From: UBA7672 sp964529555
GTDB taxonomy: Bacteria; Pseudomonadota; Alphaproteobacteria; Caulobacterales; Hyphomonadaceae
Assembly (NCBI GenBank): GCA_964529555.1
Contig: CAZGWV010000044.1
Span: 1-28,143, forward strand
Direction: 5' to 3'
DNA: 28,143 nucleotides
A program made the position numbers and the translations under genes. Under the pieces are notes generated by a model. It ran no database searches and was not told the origin of the DNA. It was given only the letters and a program-made list of their open reading frames with translations. Positions 14,651 to 22,048 of the stretch are shown here, piece by piece (the stretch's first letter is position 1; each line of letters starts with the position of its first letter).

Positions 14651-14686
14651 CCCCGAGGAGCCGCCGCAAGCGGCGTCTCGAAGGGG
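14651..14686 (+). repeat. Degenerate palindromic repeat unit
   Basis: CCCCGAGGAGCCGC (14651-14664) and GCGGCGTCTCGAAGGGG (14670-14686) flank a CGCAA loop. The core is GCCGC/GCGGC. The layout matches the 78-130 unit (arm, GAG, palindromic core, GTCTCGAAnn, arm), with GAAGGGG in place of GAAGGATGAGG. It lies between etfA and its terminator. Confidence 0.65.
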
Positions 14687-14718
14687 CCGGCAAGCGCGCC
14701 ACAGGCGCGTTCCAACTC

Positions 14719-14745
14719 AAAGGCCCGCCTCGCCGGCGGGCCTTT
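14719..14745 (+). terminator. Rho-independent terminator of etfBA
   Basis: A perfect 11-bp stem, AAAGGCCCGCC (14719-14729) with GGCGGGCCTTT (14735-14745), and a TCGCC loop, about 90 bp after the etfA stop. The A/T flanks are built into the stem, so it could act on both strands. Confidence 0.88.
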
Positions 14746-14836
14746 CCGCATTCCGTTGCGCCACGGATGGAACTGCGCGCCCCGCCGCACTATCCTGATC
14801 CCGCATTACGATTCGCAGCAGTTTCAGGGGGCACTC

Positions 14837-15268
14837 ATGTTCAACAAACTTCGTCTTCTCGCGCCGGCTCTCCTTCTCGCCGCCTGCACGCCCGCGCCTG
14901 CCGCCACCGACAGCGACGCAACCGTTACGGAAGCCCCCGCCCCGGCGCGCGCCTCCACCAACCTGATCCTGATCTACGCGCTGAAGGACGGGGTCACGCC
15001 CGCCGACTTCGAGAACTGGGTCCGCACCACGGACTATCCCTCGATGCGCGGCCTCGAGCGCGTCGCCGATTTCCGCACCCATCGCGTCGAACGGCCGCTG
15101 ATGGGCGAGGACAAGCCCACCGTCCAGTACATCGAAACCTTCGCAATCCCGGATCTCGAAGGCTTCACGACGGAAGACATGGGCGGCGAAACCGTCCAGA
15201 GCGTGATGGCGGCCTTCATGGGCTTCGCCGAGGCCCCGCAATTCCTGGTCGTCTCCGAGATCGAGTAG
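14837..15268 (+). CDS. Lipoprotein with a HapK-like (REDY-like) domain
   Basis: A 143-residue predicted lipoprotein (LLLAAC, Cys17). After an Ala/Pro/Thr-rich linker (18-40) comes a small alpha/beta domain: NLILIYALKDGVTPADFENWVRTTDYPSMRGLERVADFRTHRVER, then TVQYIETFAIPDLEGF and FAEAPQFLVVSEIE. This order (strand, W-containing helix, DxPxxRxLxxVxxFxxxRV, YIE strand, C-terminal strand) resembles HapK, a ferredoxin-like protein from prodigiosin-type clusters. No pigment genes are present, so only the fold is implied. GGGGG precedes the ATG at 14837. The next gene has a very similar ribosome-site leader (CAGTTTCAGGGG). Confidence 0.7.
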   Translation: MFNKLRLLAPALLLAACTPAPAATDSDATVTEAPAPARASTNLILIYALKDGVTPADFENWVRTTDYPSMRGLERVADFRTHRVERPLMGEDKPTVQYIETFAIPDLEGFTTEDMGGETVQSVMAAFMGFAEAPQFLVVSEIE

Positions 15269-15356
15269 GGCAAACGCCCGCCCGCGTGGCTCGCGGCCCT
15301 TGGCGTCCCGCTCCGGCCATGCTCATCTCGCCCTGCCAGTTTCAGGGGACGTCCGC

Positions 15357-16802
15357 ATGCGCCTTGCCTTCACCGCTTCCGTACTGGCTCTCGCCGCCTG
15401 CGCCACGCCGGCGGCGCCCTCGGACAAGCTGGCCGCCTTCGCGCGCGATCCCGGCGCGCACGAGGCGGAGTTCCGCGCGCTCTATAAAGAGCTGGTCGAG
15501 ACAAACACCACCTTCTCCGTCGGCTCCTGCACGCTGGCGTCGGAGCGGATGAAGGCGCGCCTCCTCGCCGCCGGCTATCCCGAAAGCGATCTCCACATCC
15601 TCGTGAACCCCGGCCCCAACCGTCCGCAGGACGGCAACCTCATCGCCATTCTCCCCGGCACGAACCCGGACAAGGGCGCCATCATGCTGATGGCCCACAT
15701 CGATGTCGTGGAGGCCAAGCGCGAGGACTGGGTGCGCGATCCCTTCGTGCTGACCGAGGAAGGCGGATTCTTCTATGCGCGCGGCGCGACCGACGACAAG
15801 GCGATGGCCGCCATCTTCGTCGACTCCATGATCCGCTTCCGCCACGAGGGCTACAAGCCCGAGCGCACCATCAAGCTGATGCTCAACTGCGGCGAGGAGA
15901 GCGCCAACGAATTCATCGGAGCCAAATACATGGTCGAGAACCATCTCGACCTCATCGCCGCAGAGTTCGCGCTCAACGAAGGCGCCGGCGGCCGTATCGA
16001 TCCTGCGACCGGCAAGTACGTCTACAACGCCGTGCAGGCCGGCGAGAAACTCTACCAGGACTACACGCTCGAAGTCACAAACCCCGGCGGCCACTCGTCC
16101 CGCCCCGTGCCCGACAACGCAATCTATGAACTCGGCGCGGCCCTGCTCGCCGTGCAGGCATTCGAATTCCCCATCGAGTTCAACGACGCCACGCGCGGCT
16201 TCTTCCGCCGCATGGGCGAGATCACGCCCGGCCAGGAAGGCCAGGATATGCGCGACGCCGCCGATGGCGAGAATGCCGACGCCATCCGCCGCCTGACGAA
16301 GAACCCCAGCTACAACGCCACGTTGCGCACCACCTGCATCGCCACGGAGCTGACCGCAGGCCACGCCCCCAACGCCCTGCCGCAGCGCGCCACGGCCAAC
16401 GTCAACTGCCGCATCTTCCCCGGCCACACGCAGCAGGAAATCCTCGGCGTGCTGAATGACGTCGTCGACAATGCAGATGTAAAAATCACGATGCGCTCGC
16501 CGCCTGAAACGCCTGTGAAGCCAGTCACGCTGCCGCCCGAAATCCTCGGCCCGATCGAACAGCTCACCGAGCAGATGTGGCCCGGCGTGCCCGTCATCCC
16601 GCAGATGACCACCGGCGCGACCGACGCCCGCTTCACAACGCCAGCCGGCATCACTACCTACGGCGTCTCCGGCATCTTCGCGGACGGCTCGACCTCCGGC
16701 GCACACGGCCTGAACGAGCGCGTCGGCGTCAAACAGCTCATGGAAGGCCGCATGTTCCTCCACCAGCTCGTGAAAATCTACGCGGGCGGCGGATACGAGT
16801 AA
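15357..16802 (+). CDS. M20/M28-like metallopeptidase lipoprotein
   Basis: A 481-residue lipoprotein (ALAAC, Cys15) of the M20 dizinc amino- and carboxypeptidase family. Metal and catalytic residues are in place: His114 and Asp116 in MAHIDVV, Asp146 in ARGATDDKAMAA (bridging), the Glu180/Glu181 pair in NCGEES, and a late His in GAHGLNERV. The dimerisation domain is marked by GGHSSRPVPDN (residues 240-250 region). Such enzymes trim dipeptides or the termini of small peptides. Export as a lipoprotein is less common than the cytoplasmic forms and places the enzyme in the periplasm or at the outer membrane. AGGGG lies nine bases before ATG 15357. The 167 bp after the stop contain no gene. Confidence 0.92.
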   Translation: MRLAFTASVLALAACATPAAPSDKLAAFARDPGAHEAEFRALYKELVETNTTFSVGSCTLASERMKARLLAAGYPESDLHILVNPGPNRPQDGNLIAILPGTNPDKGAIMLMAHIDVVEAKREDWVRDPFVLTEEGGFFYARGATDDKAMAAIFVDSMIRFRHEGYKPERTIKLMLNCGEESANEFIGAKYMVENHLDLIAAEFALNEGAGGRIDPATGKYVYNAVQAGEKLYQDYTLEVTNPGGHSSRPVPDNAIYELGAALLAVQAFEFPIEFNDATRGFFRRMGEITPGQEGQDMRDAADGENADAIRRLTKNPSYNATLRTTCIATELTAGHAPNALPQRATANVNCRIFPGHTQQEILGVLNDVVDNADVKITMRSPPETPVKPVTLPPEILGPIEQLTEQMWPGVPVIPQMTTGATDARFTTPAGITTYGVSGIFADGSTSGAHGLNERVGVKQLMEGRMFLHQLVKIYAGGGYE

Positions 16803-16969
16803 GGGGCGTTACGGGAAGCTTCGCGCCTCCGGCATCTCGGTCACCACGCCGGGCCACAGGGCATCCAGCACGCCCGACACGATTCCAGCGGGATCGTGAC
16901 CTCCGCGCCGGTTGCGGACCATTCTCAAACCCTCTACCGCAAAGTCATCAGGACCAGCCGCGAGACACG

Positions 16970-17659
16970 ATGCGTCAACACCACATCCTATTCGCGCTTC
17001 TGGCCTTCAGCCTCATCGCCCCCGCCGCCTTCGCCCACGCCATCGGCGGGCGCGACGCCGCCTTCGTGCAGGCCACCATCGGCGCGGACCCGTTCCCGTT
17101 CCTCTATCTCGGCGCCAAGCACATGGTGACGGGATACGACCACCTCCTGTTCCTCACCGGCGTGATCTTCTTCCTCTATCGCCTGCGCGACGTGCTGCTC
17201 TACGTCACGCTGTTCTCGCTCGGCCACTCCACCACGCTGATCCTCGGCGTCCTGTTCGACCTCGGCGTGTCGTCTTATCTCGTCGACATGGTCATCGGCC
17301 TGTCGGTCTGCTGGAAGGCGTTCGACAATCTCGGCGGCTTCGCGAAGATGGGCCTTGCCTTCGACAACCGCATTGTCGTCGGCGGCTTCGGCCTGATCCA
17401 CGGCCTCGGCCTCGCGACCAAGCTGCAGGACCTCGGCCTCAACCAGCAGGGGCTCCTGGAAAATCTCATAGCCTTCAATGTCGGCGTCGAGATCGGCCAG
17501 GTGATCGCCCTCTCCCTCATCCTCGTCGTGATGACGCTGTGGCGCACCACGAAATCCTTCGGCCGCTTTGCGGTCGCCGCCAACGCGCTGCTGTTCCTGG
17601 CCGGCGTGGTGCTGGCCGGCGAACAGCTCGCGGGCTACTTCTTCAGCGGAGCCGCATGA
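16970..17659 (+). CDS. HupE/UreJ family membrane permease
   Basis: A 229-residue membrane protein of the HupE/UreJ group, whose characterised members move nickel or cobalt or serve hydrogenase and urease maturation. It has a cleavable-looking N-terminus (MRQHHILFALLAFSLIAPAAFAHA), then the signature KHMVTGYDHLLFLTGVIFFL (residues 50-69), SLGHSTTLILGVLF, and IHGLGLATKLQDLGL, with about six hydrophobic segments. His and Asp residues within the helices (H51, D57, H58 and the GHS and IHG histidines) are the expected metal-facing positions. No hydrogenase or urease genes are nearby. Its TGA stop overlaps the ATG of the next gene (ATGA), so the two proteins are translationally coupled and probably work together. 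This family with the 'anchor' partner recurs elsewhere as far as I know. Confidence 0.88.
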   Translation: MRQHHILFALLAFSLIAPAAFAHAIGGRDAAFVQATIGADPFPFLYLGAKHMVTGYDHLLFLTGVIFFLYRLRDVLLYVTLFSLGHSTTLILGVLFDLGVSSYLVDMVIGLSVCWKAFDNLGGFAKMGLAFDNRIVVGGFGLIHGLGLATKLQDLGLNQQGLLENLIAFNVGVEIGQVIALSLILVVMTLWRTTKSFGRFAVAANALLFLAGVVLAGEQLAGYFFSGAA

Positions 17660-18330
17660 TGTCAGACACACAGCCTAAATCAGACATCGCCCCCGTCCCG
17701 CTCAACGTCTCGGGCAAGACGCTCGCCATGATCGCCGGCGGCGGCCTCGTCGGCGGCGCGCTGATCGTGCTCGGCGCGATCATGCCGGCGGAGTTCAACG
17801 TCGATCCGCTCGGCATCGGCAAGCTCACCGGCATAGGCCGCCTCTGGGCGCAGGAAGCGCAGACCTTTGCCGGCTCGGGCGCGGCCCTCTCCCACGCCTC
17901 GACAACGGGCAAGACGTCCCACATCGTCGAGATCAACCTTGGCGCATCCGACTGGCCCGAGGCCGCCGTCGAGTACAAGGTCCACATGGTTCCCGGCCAG
18001 TCGATCTTCTACAAATGGACCGTCGTGAAAGCCGATGGCACGCCCGGCGCGATCCCCGTCGAGATGGACCAGCACGGCCATGACACCCCGCCCGAAGGCC
18101 AGGCCGAGACCGTGGTGGAATACCGCAAGGCGCGCCTGCTCGCCGACGAAGGTTCCATAACAGCGCCGCTGGACGGAATATTCGGCTGGTATTTCAGAAA
18201 CCACGACCCGGACCCGGTCACCGTCCGCGTCGAAATCGAGGGCTTCTACACCCTCGTTCCGCCCGGCGAACCCGGAAACGAGTTCAACATCCGCCCGCTT
18301 GAAACGGCGGCTCCAGCCCCCGCGCAATAG
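17656..18330 (+). CDS. Membrane-anchored periplasmic partner of the HupE/UreJ protein ('transmembrane anchor protein' type)
   Basis: A 224-residue protein with a short cytoplasmic N-terminus, one transmembrane helix (about residues 24-44, AMIAGGGLVGGALIVLGAIM) and the motif PAEFNVDPLGIGKLTGIGRL just after it. That motif resembles proteins labelled transmembrane anchor protein in metal-associated loci. The rest is a predicted beta-rich periplasmic domain: VEINLGASDWPEAAVEYKVHM, FYKWTVVKADG, VEMDQHGHDTPPEG and GIFGWYFRNHDPDPVTVRVE. The GWYFRN segment is reminiscent of GOLD-type beta sandwiches. The DQHGHD cluster could hold a metal. A GGAG lies four bases before ATG 17656 and seven before a second ATG at 17659. 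Its function is unproven; coupling to the permease is the strongest clue. Confidence 0.78.
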   Translation: MMSDTQPKSDIAPVPLNVSGKTLAMIAGGGLVGGALIVLGAIMPAEFNVDPLGIGKLTGIGRLWAQEAQTFAGSGAALSHASTTGKTSHIVEINLGASDWPEAAVEYKVHMVPGQSIFYKWTVVKADGTPGAIPVEMDQHGHDTPPEGQAETVVEYRKARLLADEGSITAPLDGIFGWYFRNHDPDPVTVRVEIEGFYTLVPPGEPGNEFNIRPLETAAPAPAQ

Positions 18331-18390
18331 GGCGGTGCAATAGCCCGGTTCGCCGCGCCACAATTTCGCGCTAACCTTCCTGATCGATAC

Positions 18391-18411
18391 GGGCCTGATC
18401 GACACAGGCCC
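18391..18411. other. Small hairpin between the anchor gene and mltA
   Basis: GGGCCTG (18391-18397) pairs with CAGGCCC (18405-18411) around a 7-nt loop, 31 bp before the mltA start. There is no T tract, so it could be a weak terminator or part of the mltA leader. Confidence 0.35.
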
Positions 18412-18441
18412 GCCCCGACAGGATTCGTTTCGGAGACGCGA

Positions 18442-19734
18442 ATGATCGCCCGCGCCATCCCCCGCGCCATTCTCGGCATATCCGCCGCTCTCACGCTTGC
18501 CGCCTGCGCATCCTCGCGCCCCGCGCCTGTCACCATCGCGGGAACAACGCCAAAGCCGCGCCCGCCCGTGCCCGGCCCTGGACCGACCACGCCGGCCATA
18601 CCCGTCACGCCGCCCAGCGATTTCGCGCTGATGCCCGTCGGCTTCGACCAGATCCCCGGCTGGGCCTCCGCCGACATGGCGCCGGCGCTCACCGCGCTCC
18701 AACGCCAGTGCATCTCATGGCGCGCACGCGGATCGGACGCCGCCCTCTCGGGCGGGCGCTATGGCGGCAAGGTCGGCGACTGGAAAAATGCCTGCGACGC
18801 CGCCAGCGTGATCCAGCCCGGACAGGAACGCTGGTTCTTCGAAAACTATTTCGAGCCGCAACTCGTCGCCGGCCCCGGCGAAGCGAAGCTCACCGCCTAT
18901 TTCGAGCCGGTCATCACCGCGAGCCGCGAGTGGTCGCCCAGCTACACCGAGCCGCTGCTCAAGCGCCCGCCCGACATGATCACCGTCGATCTCAACGCCT
19001 TCGCCGAAGCCTATGACAGCGAGACCCTGCGCGGCGCGCCGCGCACACTCAACGGCAAGATGAACGGCGACCGCATCGTGCCCTATCCCAAGCGCGAGGC
19101 GATCACGCCCTTCCTCGGCCAGATCATCGGCTACGCCCACCCCGCCGATGTCTACAACCTGCAGATCCAGGGCTCCGGCCGCCTGCGCTTCACCGACGGC
19201 ACCGAAGCCCGCGCGCAGTTCTCGGCGCAGAACGGCTACAAGTGGAACTCCGCCCTCGGCGCCCTGCGCACATCGGGCCGGCTTTCGAATCCCTCCTGGT
19301 CCAGCTTCCGCTCCTGGCTCGACCAGAACCCGGCCGATCAGAAGACAGCGCTCAACGCCGATCCATCCTACGTCTTTTTCCAGGAAGAAACGATCACGGA
19401 CTATGCCGCCGGGCCGAAGGGCGCGGCCAACGTGCCGCTCACGCCGATGGGCTCCATCGCCGTTGATCCGGCCTTCCATCCCTACGGCGCAGTCGTGTTC
19501 GTCTCGGCCAGCTATCAGGGCGCAGCCTTCCAGCATCTCTTCGTGGCGCAGGACACCGGCGGCGCCATCCGACGCGGCCCCAATCGCGGCGACGTCTTCG
19601 TCGGCACGGGCGCAGAAGCCGGCGCCTACGCCGAGCGCATGAACGCCGCCAGCCCGCAATGGTGGACTCTGCTGCCCAGGAATTTCGACGCACCGGTCGC
19701 CTCCGTCCCGTCAGCAACCTCTCGCTCGGGCTGA
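18442..19734 (+). CDS. mltA: Membrane-bound lytic murein transglycosylase A
   Basis: A 430-residue outer-membrane-type lipoprotein (LTLAAC, Cys22) that cleaves the glycan strand of peptidoglycan to 1,6-anhydro-muropeptides. A Pro-rich linker (about 34-58) leads to the MltA domain: FFENYFEPQLV, GEAKLTAYFEPVITASR, ITPFLGQIIGYAHPADVYNLQIQGSGRLRF (strong family signature split across residues 225-255). The 3D domain follows with PLTPMGSIAVDPAFHPYGAVVFV and the active-site region AQDTGGAIRRGPNRGDVFVG (Asp371, Asp384). The length is normal. GGAG precedes the ATG. In many alphaproteobacteria mltA sits with timA/dnaQ/secB; here it instead precedes a small lipoprotein gene with a 4-bp gap. Confidence 0.95.
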   Translation: MIARAIPRAILGISAALTLAACASSRPAPVTIAGTTPKPRPPVPGPGPTTPAIPVTPPSDFALMPVGFDQIPGWASADMAPALTALQRQCISWRARGSDAALSGGRYGGKVGDWKNACDAASVIQPGQERWFFENYFEPQLVAGPGEAKLTAYFEPVITASREWSPSYTEPLLKRPPDMITVDLNAFAEAYDSETLRGAPRTLNGKMNGDRIVPYPKREAITPFLGQIIGYAHPADVYNLQIQGSGRLRFTDGTEARAQFSAQNGYKWNSALGALRTSGRLSNPSWSSFRSWLDQNPADQKTALNADPSYVFFQEETITDYAAGPKGAANVPLTPMGSIAVDPAFHPYGAVVFVSASYQGAAFQHLFVAQDTGGAIRRGPNRGDVFVGTGAEAGAYAERMNAASPQWWTLLPRNFDAPVASVPSATSRSG

Positions 19735-19738
19735 TCGC

Positions 19739-20191
19739 ATGAAGCTCGCGCCAGCCCTGGCCGCCCTCGCCATGCTCGGCGGCTGCGCGGCCAACGCCAC
19801 AGCGCAGGAGCCATCGCCCGTCGCCTGGGAAACGGCGTGGGGCAAAGTCACCTATGCCGAAGAGAGCGGCCCCAATGGCGTGCTCGAATATCCCGTGCCG
19901 TTCGGCGACAATCTTGGCTATCTCTACATCAACGGCCTGGCTGGCGAGTTCGGCGGCCCCGGCCCGCTGACCGGCTACTGGTCCGAACCGGATGTCAGCC
20001 ATGACGACGACACGGGCGACACGCTGATCTGCCCCTTCGCCATCATCGACGATCACGGGCGCACCACGCGCAACTGGGGCCGCCTCATAGTCGCCTTCAC
20101 CGACGACTGGTTCCCCGCCGACTTCGTCCTCATGCGCGCCCGCTGCTTCGAGGAGCCACGCAACGTCATCAACGGCAAGCTCGTGAAATAG
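19739..20191 (+). CDS. Hypothetical small lipoprotein downstream of mltA
   Basis: A 150-residue predicted lipoprotein (AMLGGC, Cys16). The mature part contains VAWETAWGKVTYAEESGPNGVLEYPVPFGDNLGYLYINGLAGEFG and ends with RLIVAFTDDWFPADFVLMRARCF. It is acidic, rich in Gly, Asp and aromatics, and probably an all-beta fold. I do not recognise the family. It starts four bases after mltA, so the two are coupled, which points to an envelope role but not to a specific one. Its stop codon abuts the convergent oxidoreductase stop codon with no base between. Confidence 0.75.
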   Translation: MKLAPALAALAMLGGCAANATAQEPSPVAWETAWGKVTYAEESGPNGVLEYPVPFGDNLGYLYINGLAGEFGGPGPLTGYWSEPDVSHDDDTGDTLICPFAIIDDHGRTTRNWGRLIVAFTDDWFPADFVLMRARCFEEPRNVINGKLVK

Positions 20192-21475
20192 CTACGCCGC
20201 CGCCTGCGCTGGACATTTGGCCAGCCATTGCTGCGCCGCCCCCGCCGCTTTCACAGCGCTGGAGGCTGCGGCATCCGAAATCATCCCCTCATCGCCAACC
20301 CAGTCGCCCGCGATGAACACCCCCGGCGCATCCGCCAGAGCAACACCCGGCCGCGCCCGATCCGCGCGCACGACAGCATGCGACACCGCCATCCCGCGCA
20401 ACTCCTGCCGCTTCACTTCAAGGTCGCGCCAACCCGGAATGGCAAGATCGGCCAGTGCTTCCAGCTCGCGGATCGACTCCGGCCCCGGCGCCTCGCCCGG
20501 CGCCATATAGCGCGCAATGTGAACCACTGCCCCGCTCTTCGGCGCCAGCTTCGCAGCCTCGGAGTGCAGGGAGAGATAGAAAGGCTGGTCGATACCCAGC
20601 ACAAACTGCCGCCCTTCCTTCGGCCAATGCGACAGCGCCAGATCAAGACAGTTCGCCCGAATGGCCGTCGCCTCCGCAGCTTCCGCCTTCAACGAAGCAA
20701 TTGCCGGCGCCATCGCCGCCGCCTCGTTCGGGCCAACTGCCAGGATCGTCGCGTCCGCCATATGCTCCGTCCCATCCGCCAGAACGACACGCGACCTGCG
20801 GCCCTCGGCCAGAACCCGCTCCACACGTGCGCCGGAGTAGATGCGCGCGCCGCTCGCGCGTGCCGCATCCGCCAGCCCGTTCACCAGCGATGCCCAGCCG
20901 CAGTCGGCATACATCACGCCTTTCAGCCCAAGCCTGATCTGATCGAGCATCGCCGCCGCCGACACCATGCCCGGCGCATTCGTATAGCTGGTCACCCGCG
21001 CCAGCGCTTCAACAGACGCCCGCAGACGCGGCGTCAGCCGCTGCGCGTCCAGCCACCGATCGAACGTCCCCGCTCCCGTTGCGCCATCTGCAATCGCCTT
21101 GATCACGCGCATATAGGTCAGCTTCTCGCCCGCACTGAAAAGGCTCGTCGTCAGCAGCGAAGCCGCGCCTTGCGGAAGCGAATGCAGCCGCCCGTCCCAG
21201 AGCCCCTGCGGATGCGCCGCCTGCGAGCGCTTGCCGGACACCGGAACTCCCAGCCGTGTCAGCTCGCGATGAAACGCGCCCGCGAGATAGACCGCGTGCG
21301 GCCCCTGATTGAGGAAGAAGCCGCCCGTCTCCCGCGTGCGCGCCCGCCCGCCCACGGCTCCGGCTGATTCGAACAACGATACCAGCGCTCCGGCCCGCGC
21401 CAGATGCGTCGCGGCAATCAATCCAGCGATCCCGCCGCCGACGATATTGACCGAAGACCCCACCAAACCCGGCAT
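20192..21475 (-). CDS. FAD-dependent amine-oxidase/phytoene-desaturase-like oxidoreductase
   Basis: A 427-residue flavoprotein of the NAD(P)/FAD-dependent amine oxidase, protoporphyrinogen oxidase and phytoene desaturase superfamily. The N-terminal dinucleotide fold is VNIVGGGIAGLIAATHLARAG (residues 9-29) with Glu36 ending strand 2 and the GG-doublet motif GAVGGRARTRETGGFFLNQG. The C-terminal FAD motif is GVFIAGDWVGDEGMISDAAASSAVKAA. The substrate cannot be told from the sequence; carotenoid-type, amine-type and lipid-type substrates are all possible, and no crt genes are near. ATG 21475 is preferred because GAGG lies six bases upstream; ATG 21487 would add four residues. It diverges from the Rrf2 gene across 84 bp holding a nested dyad, so it is a likely target of that regulator. 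Confidence 0.88.
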   Translation of the reverse strand: MPGLVGSSVNIVGGGIAGLIAATHLARAGALVSLFESAGAVGGRARTRETGGFFLNQGPHAVYLAGAFHRELTRLGVPVSGKRSQAAHPQGLWDGRLHSLPQGAASLLTTSLFSAGEKLTYMRVIKAIADGATGAGTFDRWLDAQRLTPRLRASVEALARVTSYTNAPGMVSAAAMLDQIRLGLKGVMYADCGWASLVNGLADAARASGARIYSGARVERVLAEGRRSRVVLADGTEHMADATILAVGPNEAAAMAPAIASLKAEAAEATAIRANCLDLALSHWPKEGRQFVLGIDQPFYLSLHSEAAKLAPKSGAVVHIARYMAPGEAPGPESIRELEALADLAIPGWRDLEVKRQELRGMAVSHAVVRADRARPGVALADAPGVFIAGDWVGDEGMISDAAASSAVKAAGAAQQWLAKCPAQAAA

Positions 21476-21492
21476 GCTGCGCCTCATTTATT

Positions 21493-21534
21493 CGGACAAG
21501 TTGTATCCGATATAACTCGGATGCTATATGTCCG
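21493..21534. promoter_or_regulatory. Concentric dyad, candidate Rrf2 operator between divergent genes
   Basis: Two inverted repeats share exactly one centre (between 21513 and 21514): CGGACA (21493-21498) with TGTCCG (21529-21534), and ATCCGA (21505-21510) with TCGGAT (21517-21522). AT-rich candidate -10 boxes overlap it: TATATG at 21525-21530 with TTGTAT at 21501-21506 for the regulator gene. On the minus strand TATATC (21514-21509) follows a TTGCGG box (21537-21532) for the oxidoreductase. A dimeric repressor bound here would cover both promoters. The symmetry is seen directly; the operator role is inferred. Confidence 0.6.
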
Positions 21535-21559
21535 CAATAAAAACCTGCGGAGCCGTTCG

Positions 21560-22048
21560 ATGAAGATGAGCGAGGGCGTCGAATGGACCGCCCATGCCCT
21601 GGTGCTGCTGGCGGCGCTGCCGCCCGGCGTCGGCCTTCCCGCAAACGCGCTGGCGGAGTTTCACGACCTCGCGCCAGCCTACATGGCCAAGCACATGCAG
21701 GCGCTTGCGCGCGCTGGCGTTGTCGAGTCCGTCCGCGGGCCGCGCGGCGGCTATCGCCTCGCCCGTCCTGCGGTCGAGATCTCGCTATGGGATGTTGTAG
21801 AGGCCATCGAAGGCGCCGAGCCTGCGTTCCGCTGTTCGGAGATTCGCCAGCAGGGTCCATGCGTCGCGCCACGAGGCGACTTCCGCAAACCCTGCGAAAT
21901 CCACGCGGCCTTCAGCAGAGCCGAAACCGTATGGCGCGCGGAGCTGAAAGCGACCAGCCTTGGTGCGATGGCGAAGGACGTTGCAAGAAAAATGACGCCG
22001 CAGAGGCGCGCAATAGCCACGCAATGGCTGACGGAAAAGCTGGCCTAG
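21560..22048 (+). CDS. Rrf2-family transcriptional regulator
   Basis: A 162-residue winged-helix repressor of the Rrf2 family (relatives of IscR and NsrR). It opens KMSEGVEWTAHALVLLAALP, continues with the recognition-helix region DLAPAYMAKHMQALARAGVV and the wing VRGPRGGYRLARPAVEISLWDVVEAIEG, all typical. Three cysteines, Cys92, Cys101 and Cys112 (RCSEIRQQGPC...FRKPC), fall where cluster-binding members have theirs, but the spacing (8 and 10 residues between) is wider than in IscR, so cluster binding is possible and not certain. ATG 21560 has GGAG seven bases upstream. It probably represses itself and the divergent oxidoreductase gene through the dyad at 21493-21534. Its last four bases overlap the convergent VOC gene. 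Confidence 0.9.
   Translation: MKMSEGVEWTAHALVLLAALPPGVGLPANALAEFHDLAPAYMAKHMQALARAGVVESVRGPRGGYRLARPAVEISLWDVVEAIEGAEPAFRCSEIRQQGPCVAPRGDFRKPCEIHAAFSRAETVWRAELKATSLGAMAKDVARKMTPQRRAIATQWLTEKLA

Noticed and set aside
13567..14790. Minus-strand open frame across etfA
   Set aside because: It would run against a textbook ETF-alpha gene and through its terminator.
14837..15268. Prodigiosin-type biosynthetic cluster, suggested by the HapK-like domain
   Set aside because: No other pigment genes are nearby, and the protein is a lipoprotein; only the fold is similar.
15342..16763. Minus-strand open frame of 473 codons inside the M20 peptidase gene
   Set aside because: Antisense shadow with a low-complexity composition; the plus-strand enzyme has all its metal ligands.
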